Below are positions 7,923 to 18,198 of a stretch of DNA of 64,000 nt, one piece after another. Position 1 is the first letter of the stretch, and each line of letters opens with the position of its first letter. The stretch is from Deferribacter desulfuricans SSM1 (GTDB lineage: Bacteria; Chrysiogenota; Deferribacteres; Deferribacterales; Deferribacteraceae): assembly GCF_000010985.1 (NCBI RefSeq), contig NC_013939.1, positions 1,765,501-1,829,500 on the forward strand. The letters are read 5' to 3'. The translations under genes were made by a program, and so were the position numbers. The notes under the pieces are model-generated. The model was not told the origin of the DNA. It worked only from the letters and a program-made list of their open reading frames with translations, and did no database searches.

Positions 7923-8291
7923 TTATTTTCTCTTAATTCCTCTTTTACCAGCTAATCCACGTCTGGTTCTTGCATTACTTCTAGTTTTTTGCCCACGGCA
8001 AGGCATATTATTTTTATGTCTATAACCTCTATAACAATTTATCTCCATTAATCTTTTGATATTAAGACCTATCTCTTTACGAAGCTCACCTTCAACTTTC
8101 AAATTTGAGTCAATATATTTTCTTATTGAAGATATTTCCTGCTCACTCAACTCACCAATTCTTTTATTAGAGTCTATACCAGTCTCCTCAACTATTTTCT
8201 TAGCTGTGCTTCTGCCAATACCGAAAATATAGGTTAAACCGATTTCAACTTTCTTATTATTAGGAACGTCGACTCCAGCTATTCTTGCCAC
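7923..8291 (-). CDS. rpsM: 30S ribosomal protein S13
   Basis: S13 lies in the head of the 30S subunit, forms bridges to the 50S subunit and contacts P-site tRNA through its basic tail. The 122-residue product starts [21 protein letters not shown] and ends with the arginine-rich tail ([18 protein letters not shown]), both typical. It follows rpmJ by 12 nt and precedes rpsK by 21 nt. Confidence 0.98.
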   Translation of the reverse strand: MARIAGVDVPNNKKVEIGLTYIFGIGRSTAKKIVEETGIDSNKRIGELSEQEISSIRKYIDSNLKVEGELRKEIGLNIKRLMEINCYRGYRHKNNMPCRGQKTRSNARTRRGLAGKRGIKRK

Positions 8292-8303
8292 AAACTTCCT
8301 CCT

Positions 8304-8417
8304 TTAACCTTGTCTTTGCTTATGTCTTGGATTTTCACAAATAACTCTTACGATACCTTTTCTTTTAATTACTTTGCACTTATTACAAATAGGTTTTACG
8401 CTTGCTCTAACCTTCAT
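8304..8417 (-). CDS. rpmJ: 50S ribosomal protein L36 (zinc form)
   Basis: A 37-codon gene found by reading the gap between infA and rpsM. The product starts [20 protein letters not shown] and carries the full zinc-ribbon set C11, C14, C27 and H32, the ancestral C+ form of L36. The ATG at 8415-8417 is preceded by GGAGTGAGG. The order infA-rpmJ-rpsM is the usual one. L36 binds 23S rRNA late in assembly. The length matches the family exactly. Confidence 0.97.
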   Translation of the reverse strand: MKVRASVKPICNKCKVIKRKGIVRVICENPRHKQRQG

Positions 8418-8426
8418 ACCTCACTC

Positions 8427-8648
8427 CTACTTATGTCTATAAGTTATTCTTCCTCTCGTTAAATCATATACAGAAATTTCAACAGTAACTTTATCCCCTG
8501 GTAAAATTCTGATATAATTCATTCTCATCTTACCTGACAAATGAGCCAACACTTCATGACCATTTTCCAATTTAATTTTAAACATAGCATTTGGTAATGC
8601 TTCAACAACAGTCCCCATTACTTCGATAACATCCCCTTTTTTGCTCAT
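8427..8648 (-). CDS. infA: Translation initiation factor IF-1
   Basis: IF-1 occupies the A site of the 30S subunit during initiation. The 73-residue product is a single OB-fold, with [31 protein letters not shown] and RGRITYRHK, the normal family sequence and length. It lies between map and rpmJ, 10 nt from each, as in many non-enteric bacteria. Confidence 0.98.
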   Translation of the reverse strand: MSKKGDVIEVMGTVVEALPNAMFKIKLENGHEVLAHLSGKMRMNYIRILPGDKVTVEISVYDLTRGRITYRHK

Positions 8649-8658
8649 ATCATGCCTT

Positions 8659-9402
8659 TCACAATGTTAAAATTTCTGGCCCGTTATCTGTAAGGGCTAT
8701 AGTATTTTCATAATGTGCTGCTAGACCGCCATCTTTTGTCACAGCTGTCCAGCCATCGTTGAGGGTAACAATTTCATAACTTCCTTCAACAACCATTGGT
8801 TCTATTGCTAACACCATGCCAGCTCTCAATCTTGCGCCGCGATTGGGCTTACCAAAATTAGGTATTGTAGGATCTTCATGAAGGTTTCTTCCAATACCAT
8901 GCCCAAAAAAATCTCTAACTACGTTAAAACCGTTATCTTCAACATATTTTTGAATTTCATGAGAAATATCTTGTAATCTATTACCAACAACCGCTTTCTC
9001 TATGCCTTTAAAAAATGATTCCTTTGTCACTCTCACCAATTTCTCTGCTTTATCAGTTACATTACCAATCATATATGTCCTGGCAGCATCACCATGATAT
9101 CCATCTTTATATGCACCTACATCCACACTTACTATATCACCTTCCTTAAGAACATAATCAGAAGGTATACCGTGTACCACAACTTCATTAACTGACACGC
9201 ATGTGGCTGCAGGATACCCTCTATAATTTTTAAACGAAGGTATCGCAGAGCGTTTATTTATAATATCTTCTGCAAATTTGTCAATATCTTTTGTTGCGAT
9301 ACCAGGTTTAATATATAATTCTAACTTTTCCAACACTTCTTTTACAATCTGACACGCATTTCTTATTTTATCAATCTCCGATTTTGTTTTTAAAATAATC
9401 AT
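8659..9402 (-). CDS. map: Methionine aminopeptidase, type I
   Basis: Removes the initiator methionine from new proteins in the cytoplasm. The 247-residue pita-bread-fold protein has all five metal ligands: D94, D105, H168, E201 and E232, plus the substrate-side H77. The motifs [19 protein letters not shown] and [12 protein letters not shown] are type I. It shares one base with the end of adk (start 9402), so the two are translationally coupled. The secY-adk-map-infA order is typical of the spc operon outside enterics. Confidence 0.98.
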   Translation of the reverse strand: MIILKTKSEIDKIRNACQIVKEVLEKLELYIKPGIATKDIDKFAEDIINKRSAIPSFKNYRGYPAATCVSVNEVVVHGIPSDYVLKEGDIVSVDVGAYKDGYHGDAARTYMIGNVTDKAEKLVRVTKESFFKGIEKAVVGNRLQDISHEIQKYVEDNGFNVVRDFFGHGIGRNLHEDPTIPNFGKPNRGARLRAGMVLAIEPMVVEGSYEIVTLNDGWTAVTKDGGLAAHYENTIALTDNGPEILTL

Positions 9403-10049
9403 TATTGCAATAACTCTTTAATCTTTCTATAAACTTCATCAGGGTTAAGAGTACCATCTATTTCATAAAATTTATTAGTTTTGCTATAATATTCTTTAAG
9501 TTGTTCAGTTTGCTCGTGATATACTTTTAATCTTTTATTTATTGTTTCCTCTTTATCATCATCTCTTTGTATCAAATCTGCTCCACATAAATCACACTTA
9601 TTATCCTCTTTTGGAGGATTGTACTTTATGTGGTATGCTGCACCACACTGAGGACAACTTCTTCTACCTGTAAGTCTTTCTAAAATCAGTTCATCGGGCA
9701 CATTAAGCGAAATTATATGAGTTAATTCTATATTTAAATCATTTTTAAGCATCTCATCCAAAGCTTCTGCTTGAGGAATTGTTCTTGGGAAACCATCCAA
9801 GATAAACCCATTTTTACAATCATCTTGCTGTAGTCTTGCTTTTACTATCCCAATTATTACGTCATCTGGTACTAATTTACCTTCGTCCATATACTTCTTG
9901 GCTAATTTACCAAGTTCGCTACCAGTTTTTACAGCATTTCTCAAAATATCCCCAGTAGATATCTGAACTATGTTAAAGTCCTCTACTAATTTTGCTGATT
10001 GTGTACCTTTACCAGCACCTGGAGGGCCTAAAAAAACTATATTTATCAT
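9402..10049 (-). CDS. adk: Adenylate kinase (zinc LID form)
   Basis: Catalyses ATP + AMP to 2 ADP. The P-loop GPPGAGKGT is at 8-16, the NMP-binding DGFPRT at 85-90, and the LID domain holds four cysteines C132, C135, C152 and C155 that would bind zinc. Zinc-LID adenylate kinases are common in Gram-positive and thermophilic bacteria. The length (215) is normal for the long form. The start overlaps secY by 4 nt and the stop overlaps the map start by one base. Confidence 0.98.
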   Translation of the reverse strand: MINIVFLGPPGAGKGTQSAKLVEDFNIVQISTGDILRNAVKTGSELGKLAKKYMDEGKLVPDDVIIGIVKARLQQDDCKNGFILDGFPRTIPQAEALDEMLKNDLNIELTHIISLNVPDELILERLTGRRSCPQCGAAYHIKYNPPKEDNKCDLCGADLIQRDDDKEETINKRLKVYHEQTEQLKEYYSKTNKFYEIDGTLNPDEVYRKIKELLQ

Positions 10050-11359
10050 ACATATCCTCTCCCTTTGATTTTACCACTTTTTATAAAACCATCGTAATTG
10101 TGAGATATTAAATGTGATTCTATTTTTTGCATAACATCTAAACCAACACCAATTACAATAAGCAAGCTGGTGCCGCCAAAATAAAATGGCATATTAAACT
10201 GCCTAATAATAATTTGAGGTAAAATTGCAACTACTGCTAAATATAGAGCACCAACAAATGTCAATCTAGATAACACATAATCTATAAATTCTGCAGTGGG
10301 TTTGCCAGGCCTTTTCCCTGGGATTACTCCATGACTTTTTTCAATATTGTCTGCTATATCGTCAGGATTAAAAATAATTGATGTATAAAAATATGTGAAG
10401 AACACAATCAAGGCTACATAGATTATATAATAAGTAAATGAACTCGGTGAAAAATAATAACCAATTTTTGCAATAATTGGATTATTTGCAAATGTGGATA
10501 ATGTACTTGGAAAAGCAACAATGGATGCTGCAAAAATTATTGGAATAACACCAGCAGGGTTCAATCTAATCGGTAAATAAGAATTAGCAACGTTACTCTT
10601 CATCCCTGCATATGTACCACGTCTAACATACTGAATAGGTATTCTTCTATATGATATCTCCATAAATATAACAGCAGCAGTAACAACTACTATTATTGCT
10701 AATACTATTATTAATGTGATTAGCTGCAATTCTCCAGTTTGTAGCAATCTAATAGTATTTATCACAGCAGCTGGAAATCTTGCAAGTATTCCCGCAAATA
10801 TAATCAGAGATATTCCATTACCAATCCCTTTTTCAGTAATTTTTTCACCTAACCACATCAAAAATACAGTACCAGTTGTAAGAGTAATCATTGTGGTTAA
10901 TCTAAAGCCCCAGCCAGGGAACAATACAACGCTACTTCCATTTGGAGATGTCATTGCTTCTAAACCAATCGCAATCCCAAGCCCTTGTATAGCACTTATT
11001 AATACAGTTCCATATCTTGTATATTTGGTAATTTTTTCTCTACCCTGTGCTCCCTGTTTTTTTAATTCTGCTAAAACTGGTGACACTACAGTCAACAGCT
11101 CCAATATAATTGCAGCTGAAATATAGGGCATAATACCCAAGCCAAAAACAGTTAACCTTTTTAATGCTCCCCCAGTAAACATATCAAAGAAACCAAGCAA
11201 TGTACCTGATTGTCTTGCAAAAAATTGAGCAAGAGCATCAGCATTTATGCCTGGAGTTGGAATATGTGTACCTATTCTGTAAACTATCAATAAAAAAAGG
11301 GTAAATAATACCCTTTTTCGAAGATCAGGAATAGAAAATATCTCTTCTATCTTTTTCAT
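10046..11359 (-). CDS. secY: Preprotein translocase subunit SecY
   Basis: The channel subunit of the Sec translocon in the inner membrane. The 437-residue protein has the ten-helix pattern of the family. It includes the N-terminal YRIGTHIPTPGI, the plug/helix-2 region GLGIMPYISAAIILELL, and the cytoplasmic loop VRRGTYAGMKSNVANSYLPIRLNPAGVIPIIFA. It lies 4 nt after rplO and overlaps adk by 4 nt, as in standard spc operons. Its partner gene secE is at 35176-35358. Confidence 0.98.
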   Translation of the reverse strand: MKKIEEIFSIPDLRKRVLFTLFLLIVYRIGTHIPTPGINADALAQFFARQSGTLLGFFDMFTGGALKRLTVFGLGIMPYISAAIILELLTVVSPVLAELKKQGAQGREKITKYTRYGTVLISAIQGLGIAIGLEAMTSPNGSSVVLFPGWGFRLTTMITLTTGTVFLMWLGEKITEKGIGNGISLIIFAGILARFPAAVINTIRLLQTGELQLITLIIVLAIIVVVTAAVIFMEISYRRIPIQYVRRGTYAGMKSNVANSYLPIRLNPAGVIPIIFAASIVAFPSTLSTFANNPIIAKIGYYFSPSSFTYYIIYVALIVFFTYFYTSIIFNPDDIADNIEKSHGVIPGKRPGKPTAEFIDYVLSRLTFVGALYLAVVAILPQIIIRQFNMPFYFGGTSLLIVIGVGLDVMQKIESHLISHNYDGFIKSGKIKGRGYV

Positions 11360-11363
11360 TAAA

Positions 11364-11813
11364 TTACTCCGCGCCTTTTATTTCACCACCAACCTTCTTT
11401 ACCTTCTCAGCAGCTGAACCAGATATTTTATCAACATCAATAATTAATTTTTTTGTTAACTCACCATTGCCCAAAACTTTTACACCATCTTTATTACCTT
11501 TAATTAAGCTTTTTTCCTTTAATGTCTCTATATTTACTATTTCTCCATCACTGTATTTCATTTCTAATTGGTTTAAGTTCACAATTTCATAAACTGTTGC
11601 AAATTTTTTATTTGAAAATCCTCTTTTTGGCAATCTTCTATAAAGTGGCATTTGACCACCTTCAAAACCTGGCCTAACACCACCACCAGATCTTGCTTTT
11701 TGACCTTTTGTACCTTTACCTGCGGTAGTACCCAAACCGCTACCTGTACCGCGTCCAACTCTCTTTTTAGCTTTTTTTGAACCCTTTGCTGGTCTCAAAT
11801 CATGTAATTCCAT
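11364..11813 (-). CDS. rplO: 50S ribosomal protein L15
   Basis: L15 is a late-assembling 23S rRNA-binding protein. The 149-residue product has the basic, glycine-rich N-terminal extension ([16 protein letters not shown], then [16 protein letters not shown]) and a globular C-terminal half. It begins only 11 nt after the rpsE stop, so rpmD (L30), which normally lies between rpsE and rplO, is missing here. Confidence 0.98.
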   Translation of the reverse strand: MELHDLRPAKGSKKAKKRVGRGTGSGLGTTAGKGTKGQKARSGGGVRPGFEGGQMPLYRRLPKRGFSNKKFATVYEIVNLNQLEMKYSDGEIVNIETLKEKSLIKGNKDGVKVLGNGELTKKLIIDVDKISGSAAEKVKKVGGEIKGAE

Positions 11814-11824
11814 TTAAACACCCC

Positions 11825-12310
11825 TTAGCCAATAATTTCTTTAATTGATTTTCCTCTTAATTGAGCAATCTCTTCCAATGTTCTCATCTTCTTAAAACCA
11901 TCCATTACAGCATAAAGCATATTAAGAGGATTCCTACTCCTAATTGACTTAGCCAAGATGTTTTGCACACCAGCTAACTCAAAAAGAGCACGAGTAACAC
12001 CACCAGCAATTATACCGGTACCAGGTGCAGCAGGCTTCATTATAATTTCTGAAGCACCGAATTTACCAATAACCTCATGAGGAATTGTCCCTTTAACAAC
12101 AGGTACTTCTACAATATTCTTTTTCGCTGCTTCTAACGCCTTTCTAATAGCATCAGGTACTTCTCTCGCCTTTGCATGGCCGATACCTACTTTTCCATTA
12201 TAATCACCAACAATCACTGTGGCTGTAAATCTAAAAATCCTACCACCTTTTACAACCTTTGTTACCCTACCTATATGAACAACTTTATCTACTAACTGTT
12301 TTTCACTCAT
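11825..12310 (-). CDS. rpsE: 30S ribosomal protein S5
   Basis: S5 is at the mRNA entry channel and affects decoding accuracy. The 161-residue product contains the N-terminal double-stranded RNA-binding domain ([25 protein letters not shown]) and the C-terminal domain with [21 protein letters not shown]. The ATG follows a GGAGG. It lies 18 nt after rplR and 11 nt before rplO, with no rpmD between. Confidence 0.98.
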   Translation of the reverse strand: MSEKQLVDKVVHIGRVTKVVKGGRIFRFTATVIVGDYNGKVGIGHAKAREVPDAIRKALEAAKKNIVEVPVVKGTIPHEVIGKFGASEIIMKPAAPGTGIIAGGVTRALFELAGVQNILAKSIRSRNPLNMLYAVMDGFKKMRTLEEIAQLRGKSIKEIIG

Positions 12311-12328
12311 GGCCAGTATATCCTCCTA

Positions 12329-12694
12329 TTAAAATTCAAGACCTGCTTCTCTAGCTGCATCAGCTAAAGCTTTAACTCTACCATGATAGATATACCCACC
12401 CCTATCAAAAACAACAGATTTAATACCTTTAGCTAATGCTCTTTCAGCAACTAATTTACCAACTTCTTTAGCTGATTCAAGATTTAATCTACCAGAAAAT
12501 TTTGCTTTAAGTTCAGGTTCTAATGAACTTGCAGCAACTAATGTATTTCCATTTGTATCATCAATCACTTGAACATAAATATATCTATTACTTTTGAATA
12601 CACACAATCTTGGTCTTTCAGGTGTACCAAAAACTTTTTTTCTAATTCTTCTATGTCTTTTAATTCTTGCTTCATTCCTACTTAATTTTGCCAC
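12329..12694 (-). CDS. rplR: 50S ribosomal protein L18
   Basis: L18 binds 5S rRNA and links it to the 50S central protuberance. The 121-residue product has the basic N-terminus ([24 protein letters not shown]) and the conserved C-terminal [28 protein letters not shown]. It follows rplF by 11 nt in the usual spc order. Confidence 0.98.
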   Translation of the reverse strand: MAKLSRNEARIKRHRRIRKKVFGTPERPRLCVFKSNRYIYVQVIDDTNGNTLVAASSLEPELKAKFSGRLNLESAKEVGKLVAERALAKGIKSVVFDRGGYIYHGRVKALADAAREAGLEF

Positions 12695-12705
12695 CTTAGC
12701 ACCCC

Positions 12706-13242
12706 TTATTTAGCTGATTTTCCAGCTTTTCTAAGAATATATTCACCCTCGTATCTAATCCCTTTACCTTTATATGGCTCCGGCTTTCTAATTTTTCTTA
12801 TATTTGCAGCAACTTGTCCTACCAATTGCTTATCAATACCTTTAACAACAATCTTCTGAGGGTTTTCAACAACAAATTCAATCCCTTCTGGTGGATCAAT
12901 AACTACAGGGTGTGAAAAGCCCAATGATAAATCTAACGATTTACCCTTTAATGCTGCTCTGTAACCTACACCAACTATTTCGAGTCTTTTTTCAAAACCT
13001 TTAGACACACCCTCTACCATATTATTTATCAAACTTCTATATAGTCCATGAAAAGATCTTGAGGTTTTAGAATCATCATGTCTCTTTACTAAAATTTCAT
13101 TATCTGTAACTTCAACACTTATATTCGGGTGTAACTCGCGCTCTAACTTCCCTTTAGGTCCTTCAACTATTATTTTATTGTTTTCAAGTGTTACTTTTAC
13201 ACCATTAGGTATATTTATCGGTTTCTTACCTATCCTTGACAT
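12706..13242 (-). CDS. rplF: 50S ribosomal protein L6
   Basis: L6 lies near the factor-binding site at the base of the L7/L12 stalk. The 178-residue protein starts [15 protein letters not shown], has two L6 repeats, and ends with the signature [18 protein letters not shown]. Family length is normal. It follows rpsH by 9 nt. Confidence 0.98.
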   Translation of the reverse strand: MSRIGKKPINIPNGVKVTLENNKIIVEGPKGKLERELHPNISVEVTDNEILVKRHDDSKTSRSFHGLYRSLINNMVEGVSKGFEKRLEIVGVGYRAALKGKSLDLSLGFSHPVVIDPPEGIEFVVENPQKIVVKGIDKQLVGQVAANIRKIRKPEPYKGKGIRYEGEYILRKAGKSAK

Positions 13243-13251
13243 TTCCCTCTC

Positions 13252-13650
13252 CTACCATACTTGGCAAATATATTCGCCGCCAATTTTTTCTTTAATGCAC
13301 TGTTTTACAGTTTTGATACCTTGGGAAGTTGAAACTATACCTGTTCCTAAACCACCTAAAACAGGCTTTAAATTTTTCGATTTAACATATACTCTTCTAC
13401 CTGGAGTACTAACCCTTTTCAATCCTCTTATAACAGACTCACCTGTAGCATCATATTTAAGAAAAATTAAAATATTTTTCTTAGTTCCTTCGTTTAATAC
13501 CCTATAATTCTTAATATACCCTTCTTCTTTAAGAATATTAATGATTGATTCTTTTAGTTTTGAATAAGGGATTGAAACTTCTTCTTTTTTTACCATTGTC
13601 GCATTTCTGATTCTTGTCAACATATCAGAAATAGGATCAGTCATTACCAT
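13252..13650 (-). CDS. rpsH: 30S ribosomal protein S8
   Basis: S8 binds the central domain of 16S rRNA; in E. coli it represses the spc operon. The 132-residue product has the N-terminal MTDPISDMLTRIRNA and the C-terminal signature STSQGIKTVKQCIKEKIGGEYICQVW. Two ATGs lie close together (ATG-GTA-ATG). The first is placed about 6 nt after AGGAG and is preferred, adding Met-Val before the usual start. Confidence 0.97.
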   Translation of the reverse strand: MVMTDPISDMLTRIRNATMVKKEEVSIPYSKLKESIINILKEEGYIKNYRVLNEGTKKNILIFLKYDATGESVIRGLKRVSTPGRRVYVKSKNLKPVLGGLGTGIVSTSQGIKTVKQCIKEKIGGEYICQVW

Positions 13651-13683
13651 AGTTCTCTCCTTTTGTAATCGATATCCTATGTG

Positions 13684-13869
13684 TTACCAACTTGCTTTTT
13701 TTACACCAGGGATTAAACCCTCAGATGCAAGCTTTCTAAAGCAAATTCTACACATATTAAATCTTCTAATAAATGCTCTTGGCCTTCCACAAATAGGACA
13801 TCTGTTATATTCTCTTACTTTAAATTTTTTCTTTTTAAACGCACTGTTATATTTTGCTTTTGTAGCCAC
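13684..13869 (-). CDS. rpsN: 30S ribosomal protein S14, type Z (zinc form)
   Basis: S14 sits in the 30S head and contacts 16S rRNA near the A and P sites. This 61-residue version is the short zinc-binding type, with C24-x2-C27 and C40-x2-C43 ([20 protein letters not shown]). Its position after rplE and before rpsH is standard for type Z S14. Confidence 0.98.
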   Translation of the reverse strand: MATKAKYNSAFKKKKFKVREYNRCPICGRPRAFIRRFNMCRICFRKLASEGLIPGVKKASW

Positions 13870-13884
13870 TATCCATCCTCCTGA

Positions 13885-14424
13885 TTATTCTGCAAATGGC
13901 ATACCTAAAGCTCTTAAGAGCTCTCTAGCCTCTTCATCAGTTTTCGCTGTTGTTGTAATAATAACATCAAATCCGCGAATTTTATCTATTTTGTCATAAT
14001 CTATCTCAGGAAAAACAATTTGCTCTTTTATACCCATAGCATAGTTGCCTCTACCATCAAAAGAGTTAGGATTAACCCCTCTAAAGTCTCTCACTCTGGC
14101 AAGAGCAATATTAAATAATCTATAAAGAAACTCATACGCTCTTACACCCCTTAAAGTAACCTTACATCCTATGGGCATCCCTTCTCTTAATTTAAAACCA
14201 GCTATTGACTTCCTTGCTCTTGTAATTACTGGTTTTTGACCAGCTATAAGCATCATATCATTAACAGCATTCTCTAAAATCTTAGGGTTACTAATAGCTT
14301 CACCTACACCCATATTTAATACAACTTTTTCTACCTTAGGAACTTCCATTATATTTTTATATCCAAACTTCTCCATGAGATATGGGACAACTTCTTTTTT
14401 ATACTTTTCTAACAAAACACTCAT
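13885..14424 (-). CDS. rplE: 50S ribosomal protein L5
   Basis: L5 binds 5S rRNA and contacts P-site tRNA and the 30S head. The 179-residue product has [41 protein letters not shown] and the C-terminal [19 protein letters not shown], all typical. It lies between rplX (12 nt) and rpsN (15 nt). Confidence 0.98.
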   Translation of the reverse strand: MSVLLEKYKKEVVPYLMEKFGYKNIMEVPKVEKVVLNMGVGEAISNPKILENAVNDMMLIAGQKPVITRARKSIAGFKLREGMPIGCKVTLRGVRAYEFLYRLFNIALARVRDFRGVNPNSFDGRGNYAMGIKEQIVFPEIDYDKIDKIRGFDVIITTTAKTDEEARELLRALGMPFAE

Positions 14425-14436
14425 TTCACCACTCCA

Positions 14437-14766
14437 TTAATCTTTATCTACTACTTCGCCACAACTTTTGCAAAATCTTTGTTTTTTCCCATCATCTAGT
14501 ATTTTATAACCTAATCTCACGCCTTTATCACACTTTTTACAGTAAAACATAACATTTGAAATATCTATAGGCATCTCTTTTTCAATTATACCACCATCAG
14601 GGTTTAAAGGGTTTGGTTTCATGTGTCTTTTAACCACATGAACATTTTCAACAATCACTTTCCCTTTTTTTCTATCCACACGAAGTATCTTACCTTTTTT
14701 CCCTTTATCTTTACCTGTTATAACAACAACTTCATCATCTTTTTTCAATTTATACTTAACAGCCAT
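14437..14766 (-). CDS. rplX: 50S ribosomal protein L24 with zinc-ribbon-like tail
   Basis: L24 is an early assembly protein that starts folding of 23S rRNA. The 109-residue product has a KOW domain (KDDEVVVITGKDKGKKGKI, about 9-27). The C-terminal part carries two CxxC pairs, C76/C79 and C99/C102, which form a likely zinc ribbon. Such pairs occur in L24 of many bacteria outside the gamma-proteobacteria. It lies between rplN and rplE. Confidence 0.97.
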   Translation of the reverse strand: MAVKYKLKKDDEVVVITGKDKGKKGKILRVDRKKGKVIVENVHVVKRHMKPNPLNPDGGIIEKEMPIDISNVMFYCKKCDKGVRLGYKILDDGKKQRFCKSCGEVVDKD

Positions 14767-14777
14767 CTAATTTCCTC

Positions 14778-15146
14778 CTAGAGAACTTCAGGTGCCATTG
14801 ATACAATTTTAAGGAAGCCTTTAGCCCTAAGCTCCCTTGCTACAGGTCCAAAAACCCTAGTGCCTATTGGCTCTAAGTTTTTATTTAAAAGAACTGCAGC
14901 ATTTTCATCAAATTTTATATATGTACCATCTGGGCGTCTTCTTTCTTTTGTTGTTCTAACAACGACTGCTTTTACCACAGAACCTTTTTTAATATTACTA
15001 TCAGGTATAGTAGATTTTACACTGGCAACAATAACATCACCAAGTGAAGCATATTTTTTCTTACTACCACCCAAAACTTTTATACACATAATCTCTTTTG
15101 CACCTGAATTATCAGCAACTTTTAATCTTGTCTGCATCTGTATCAT
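14778..15146 (-). CDS. rplN: 50S ribosomal protein L14
   Basis: L14 lies at the subunit interface and forms bridges with 16S rRNA. The 122-residue product starts [19 protein letters not shown] and contains [26 protein letters not shown], with family-typical length. It follows rpsQ by 10 nt and precedes rplX by 11 nt. Confidence 0.98.
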   Translation of the reverse strand: MIQMQTRLKVADNSGAKEIMCIKVLGGSKKKYASLGDVIVASVKSTIPDSNIKKGSVVKAVVVRTTKERRRPDGTYIKFDENAAVLLNKNLEPIGTRVFGPVARELRAKGFLKIVSMAPEVL

Positions 15147-15156
15147 ATGCTACTCC

Positions 15157-15426
15157 CTAATCATTTAAACTTGCAGGTCTTTCAATTATCCTACTAACAC
15201 GCCACCTTTTTCTTTTACTAAGTGGCCTAGTTTCGATAATCTCAACAACATCACCAGCTCTACATTCATTATTTTCATCATGAGCCATAAACTTTTTACT
15301 ACGTTTAATAAACTTGTGATATTTGGGGTGCAATTTTAATGTTTCTACCTTTACAACTACAGACTTATCCATTGCATCACTAACAACAACACCCCTTCTT
15401 ACTTTTCTCCTAAGTTTACTTTCCAT
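15157..15426 (-). CDS. rpsQ: 30S ribosomal protein S17
   Basis: S17 is an OB-fold primary 16S-binding protein of the 5' domain. The 89-residue product has [19 protein letters not shown] and the C-terminal [23 protein letters not shown]. Its start lies 11 nt inside the end of rpmC, so coupling of translation is likely. Confidence 0.98.
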   Translation of the reverse strand: MESKLRRKVRRGVVVSDAMDKSVVVKVETLKLHPKYHKFIKRSKKFMAHDENNECRAGDVVEIIETRPLSKRKRWRVSRIIERPASLND

Positions 15427-15622
15427 TTTGCCCCTCTAACTCATATTCTCTTAAAATAGTTTTTATTCTTGCAATATCTTTTCTCGTTTCTCTAATCTGA
15501 GCAGTATTCTCCAAATCACCAGTAGCTAATTTAAATCTCAATCTAAAAAGATTCTCTTTAAGCTCAAGCTCTTTCTTTTTAAGTTCATCTATACTCAATT
15601 TTCTTAATTCAGAAGCCTTCAT
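15416..15622 (-). CDS. rpmC: 50S ribosomal protein L29
   Basis: L29 is a small helical protein beside the exit tunnel, where trigger factor and SRP dock. The 68-residue product has the typical two-helix sequence [20 protein letters not shown] and [29 protein letters not shown]. It shares its first base with the rplP stop and overlaps rpsQ by 11 nt. Confidence 0.97.
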   Translation of the reverse strand: MKASELRKLSIDELKKKELELKENLFRLRFKLATGDLENTAQIRETRKDIARIKTILREYELEGQNGK

Positions 15623-16050
15623 TACTCACCCTCCTTCTCAAAGTCAGATTTCTTAACAAACTTACATTTAACAGGTAATTTATGAGAAGCGAGTCTGAAA
15701 GCTTCACGAGCCTGAGCTTCAGTTACACCAGAGATTTCATATAACATTGTCCCTTCTTTAACTGGAGCTACATAATATTCAACAGCACCTTTACCTTTCC
15801 CCATCCTTGTTTCTGCAGGTTTTTTGGTTACAGGTTTATGAGGGAATATCCTGATTATTACCTTCCCTCCTCTTTTTACATACCTGGTGATTGCAATCCT
15901 CGCTGCTTCTATCTGTCTACTAGTAATTTTCCCTTTTGACATGGACTGTAGACCATATTCGCCAAACTCTATCTTATTCCCTTTTGTAGCTTTACCTTTT
16001 ATTCTGCCTTTAAATACTTTTCTATATTTTAATCTTTTAGGCATTAACAT
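15622..16050 (-). CDS. rplP: 50S ribosomal protein L16
   Basis: L16 helps shape the A-site region and the peptidyl transferase centre. The 142-residue product starts [19 protein letters not shown] and contains [19 protein letters not shown], the conserved loop near the A-site tRNA. It overlaps the end of rpsC by 14 nt and touches rpmC. Confidence 0.98.
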   Translation of the reverse strand: MLMPKRLKYRKVFKGRIKGKATKGNKIEFGEYGLQSMSKGKITSRQIEAARIAITRYVKRGGKVIIRIFPHKPVTKKPAETRMGKGKGAVEYYVAPVKEGTMLYEISGVTEAQAREAFRLASHKLPVKCKFVKKSDFEKEGE

Positions 16051-16711
16051 CGCTATCTACTCCTGCAGCTATTTTATCTTTATTTTCAACAATTTCACCT
16101 TTAAATATCCACACTTTAACACCAATAATACCATAAGTTGTTTGTGCTTCTGCAAACCCATAATCTATATCAGCTCTTAAAGTTTGTAATGGCACTCTAC
16201 CTTTAATATACCATTCAGTTCTTGCCATTTCAGCACCAGCAAGTCTACCTGAACAAGCAATTTTTATACCTTGAGCACCACCTTTAAGAGCTTGAAGAAC
16301 CGCCTTTTTCATAGCTCTTCTAAAAGCTACACGTCTTTCAATCTGCATAGCTACATTCTCTGCAACTAACTGAGCATCTATTTCAGGCTTTTTAACTTCA
16401 CGAATCACAATTATAACATCATTATCGGTTAATTTTCTGAGCTCTTTTTTTAAGTTTTCTATCTCAGCACCCTTTTTACCAATAACAATTCCAGGTCTAC
16501 TGGTATTCAATATAATTCTTACTTTAGAGCCCATTCTTTCTATTTGTATATTGGATAGACCAGCCTGCTTCAAACGCTTTTTAAGAAAATCCCTAATCTT
16601 TAGGTCTTCCATTAACTTTTCACGGTATTCTTTTTTTCCAAAAAACCATACCGATTTCCAATCTTTATTTATCCCCAGTCTAAAACCTATTGGATGAACC
16701 TTCTGACCCAC
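16037..16711 (-). CDS. rpsC: 30S ribosomal protein S3
   Basis: S3 lines the mRNA entry channel and has helicase function with S4 and S5. The 224-residue product starts [18 protein letters not shown], has a type II KH domain with the GKKG loop at 78-81, and a C-terminal domain with the [21 protein letters not shown] stretch. It follows rplV by 13 nt and overlaps rplP. Confidence 0.98.
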   Translation of the reverse strand: MGQKVHPIGFRLGINKDWKSVWFFGKKEYREKLMEDLKIRDFLKKRLKQAGLSNIQIERMGSKVRIILNTSRPGIVIGKKGAEIENLKKELRKLTDNDVIIVIREVKKPEIDAQLVAENVAMQIERRVAFRRAMKKAVLQALKGGAQGIKIACSGRLAGAEMARTEWYIKGRVPLQTLRADIDYGFAEAQTTYGIIGVKVWIFKGEIVENKDKIAAGVDSDVNA

Positions 16712-16724
16712 TATTCACCTCCAC

Positions 16725-17057
16725 CTATTCAGCCAGAACAATTGTAATATGGCTGGTCCTTTTTCTTATTAACGTAGCTCTACCATATGCTCGTGGCATA
16801 TACCTTTTCCATGTTGGACCGCCATCAATCCTGATCTCTTTTATATACAATTTGGATACATCTTTAACACCATGATTCTCTTCAGCATTTGCCATAGCTG
16901 ATTTTAATACTTTTGCAATCATACCTGCTGCTTTTTTATTTGTAAATTTCAAAATAGCCATAGCTTCTTCAACATTTTTCCCCCTTACAAGATCAGCAAC
17001 AGGTCTTGCCTTTCTCGGGGACACTCTAAAATATTTCCCTACTGCTTTAGCAACCAT
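16725..17057 (-). CDS. rplV: 50S ribosomal protein L22
   Basis: L22 reaches into the exit tunnel through a long beta hairpin. The 110-residue product has the N-terminal [21 protein letters not shown] and the hairpin sequence [29 protein letters not shown]. The length is normal, and macrolide-resistance insertions in the hairpin are not seen. It lies between rpsS and rpsC. Confidence 0.98.
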   Translation of the reverse strand: MVAKAVGKYFRVSPRKARPVADLVRGKNVEEAMAILKFTNKKAAGMIAKVLKSAMANAEENHGVKDVSKLYIKEIRIDGGPTWKRYMPRAYGRATLIRKRTSHITIVLAE

Positions 17058-17068
17058 AGGAATCCTCT

Positions 17069-17350
17069 CTATCTACCTTTAACTTTTTTATCATCTTTTT
17101 TGTGACCTTTAAATGTTCTAGTAAAGGAAAACTCACCTAATTTATGCCCAACCATGTTTTCAGTCACATACACAGGTACAAACTTCCTTCCATTATGAAC
17201 TGCAAAAGTCAAACCTACCATTTCTGGTATAATTGTGCTTCTTCTCGACCATGTTTTTATTACTTTTTTATCACCAGTTTCTTTAGCTTTTAAAACCTTT
17301 TTTAAAAGGTGTTCATCTACAAATGGTCCTTTTTTTGATGACCTAGGCAC
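17069..17350 (-). CDS. rpsS: 30S ribosomal protein S19
   Basis: S19 is in the 30S head, pairs with S13 and contacts the A-site finger. The 93-residue product starts [19 protein letters not shown] and contains the family signature [30 protein letters not shown]. It follows rplB by 11 nt and precedes rplV by 11 nt. Confidence 0.98.
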   Translation of the reverse strand: MPRSSKKGPFVDEHLLKKVLKAKETGDKKVIKTWSRRSTIIPEMVGLTFAVHNGRKFVPVYVTENMVGHKLGEFSFTRTFKGHKKDDKKVKGR

Positions 17351-17361
17351 ACTTTCCTCCT

Positions 17362-18186
17362 TTATTTACGCCTGGATATAATATATTTATCCGAAGGTTT
17401 ATTTTTCTTACGTGTTTTATAACCTTTAGTTGGTTTACCCCAAGGAGTAACTGGATGTCTACCACCTTTAGATCTACCTTCACCACCACCATGTGGATGG
17501 TCAATTGGGTTCATCGCAGTACCTCTTACTGTAGGTCTGATACCGAGCCATCTGCTTCTACCAGCTTTTCCAATCTTAATATTTTCATGATCAGGATTTG
17601 ATACTTGACCAACAGTGGCCTTGCACTCTGCCAAGATTAATCTAATCTCACCAGATGGTAATCTAACGTGGCAGTATTTACCCTCTTTTGAAAGTAACTG
17701 TGCATAAGTTCCTGCTGACCTTGCAAGCTGACCACCTTTTCCAGGTCTCATTTCTATATTATGTATTACAGTACCCACGGGGATATCTTTAAGCTTCAAT
17801 GCATTCCCTGGTTTAATATCAGCTCCCTGACCACTCAGAACACTATCTCCAACTTTCAAACCGATTGGAGCTATAATATACCTTTTTTCTCCATCAGCAT
17901 AAGCTAACAGTGCGATTCTTGCACTTCTGTTTGGGTCATATTCTATAGATTTAACAGTAGCTGGGATACCATCTTTATCCCTTTTAAAATCTATTATTCT
18001 ATAAAGTCTTTTGTGACCACCACCTTTATGTCTTACAGTAATTCTTCCGTAATTATTTCTACCTGATTTTTTCTTTAATGGTACAACCAATGATTTCTCA
18101 GGTTCAGTTTTAGTTATTTCACTAAAATCTGAACCAGTTCTAAACCTCAAACCAGGTGAAGTTGGTTTATATGTCTTAATACCCAT
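17362..18186 (-). CDS. rplB: 50S ribosomal protein L2
   Basis: L2 is needed for subunit joining and supports peptidyl transferase activity. The 274-residue product starts [21 protein letters not shown], has the OB and SH3-like domains, and the conserved [20 protein letters not shown] loop near its end, which includes the functionally important histidine. The length is normal. It lies between rplW and rpsS. Confidence 0.98.
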   Translation of the reverse strand: MGIKTYKPTSPGLRFRTGSDFSEITKTEPEKSLVVPLKKKSGRNNYGRITVRHKGGGHKRLYRIIDFKRDKDGIPATVKSIEYDPNRSARIALLAYADGEKRYIIAPIGLKVGDSVLSGQGADIKPGNALKLKDIPVGTVIHNIEMRPGKGGQLARSAGTYAQLLSKEGKYCHVRLPSGEIRLILAECKATVGQVSNPDHENIKIGKAGRSRWLGIRPTVRGTAMNPIDHPHGGGEGRSKGGRHPVTPWGKPTKGYKTRKKNKPSDKYIISRRK

Positions 18187-18198
18187 TATCAGCCTCTC

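Noticed and set aside
10716-11126. 136-residue plus-strand open frame inside secY
   Set aside because: Antisense of transmembrane helices, which yields hydrophobic-looking peptide by chance.
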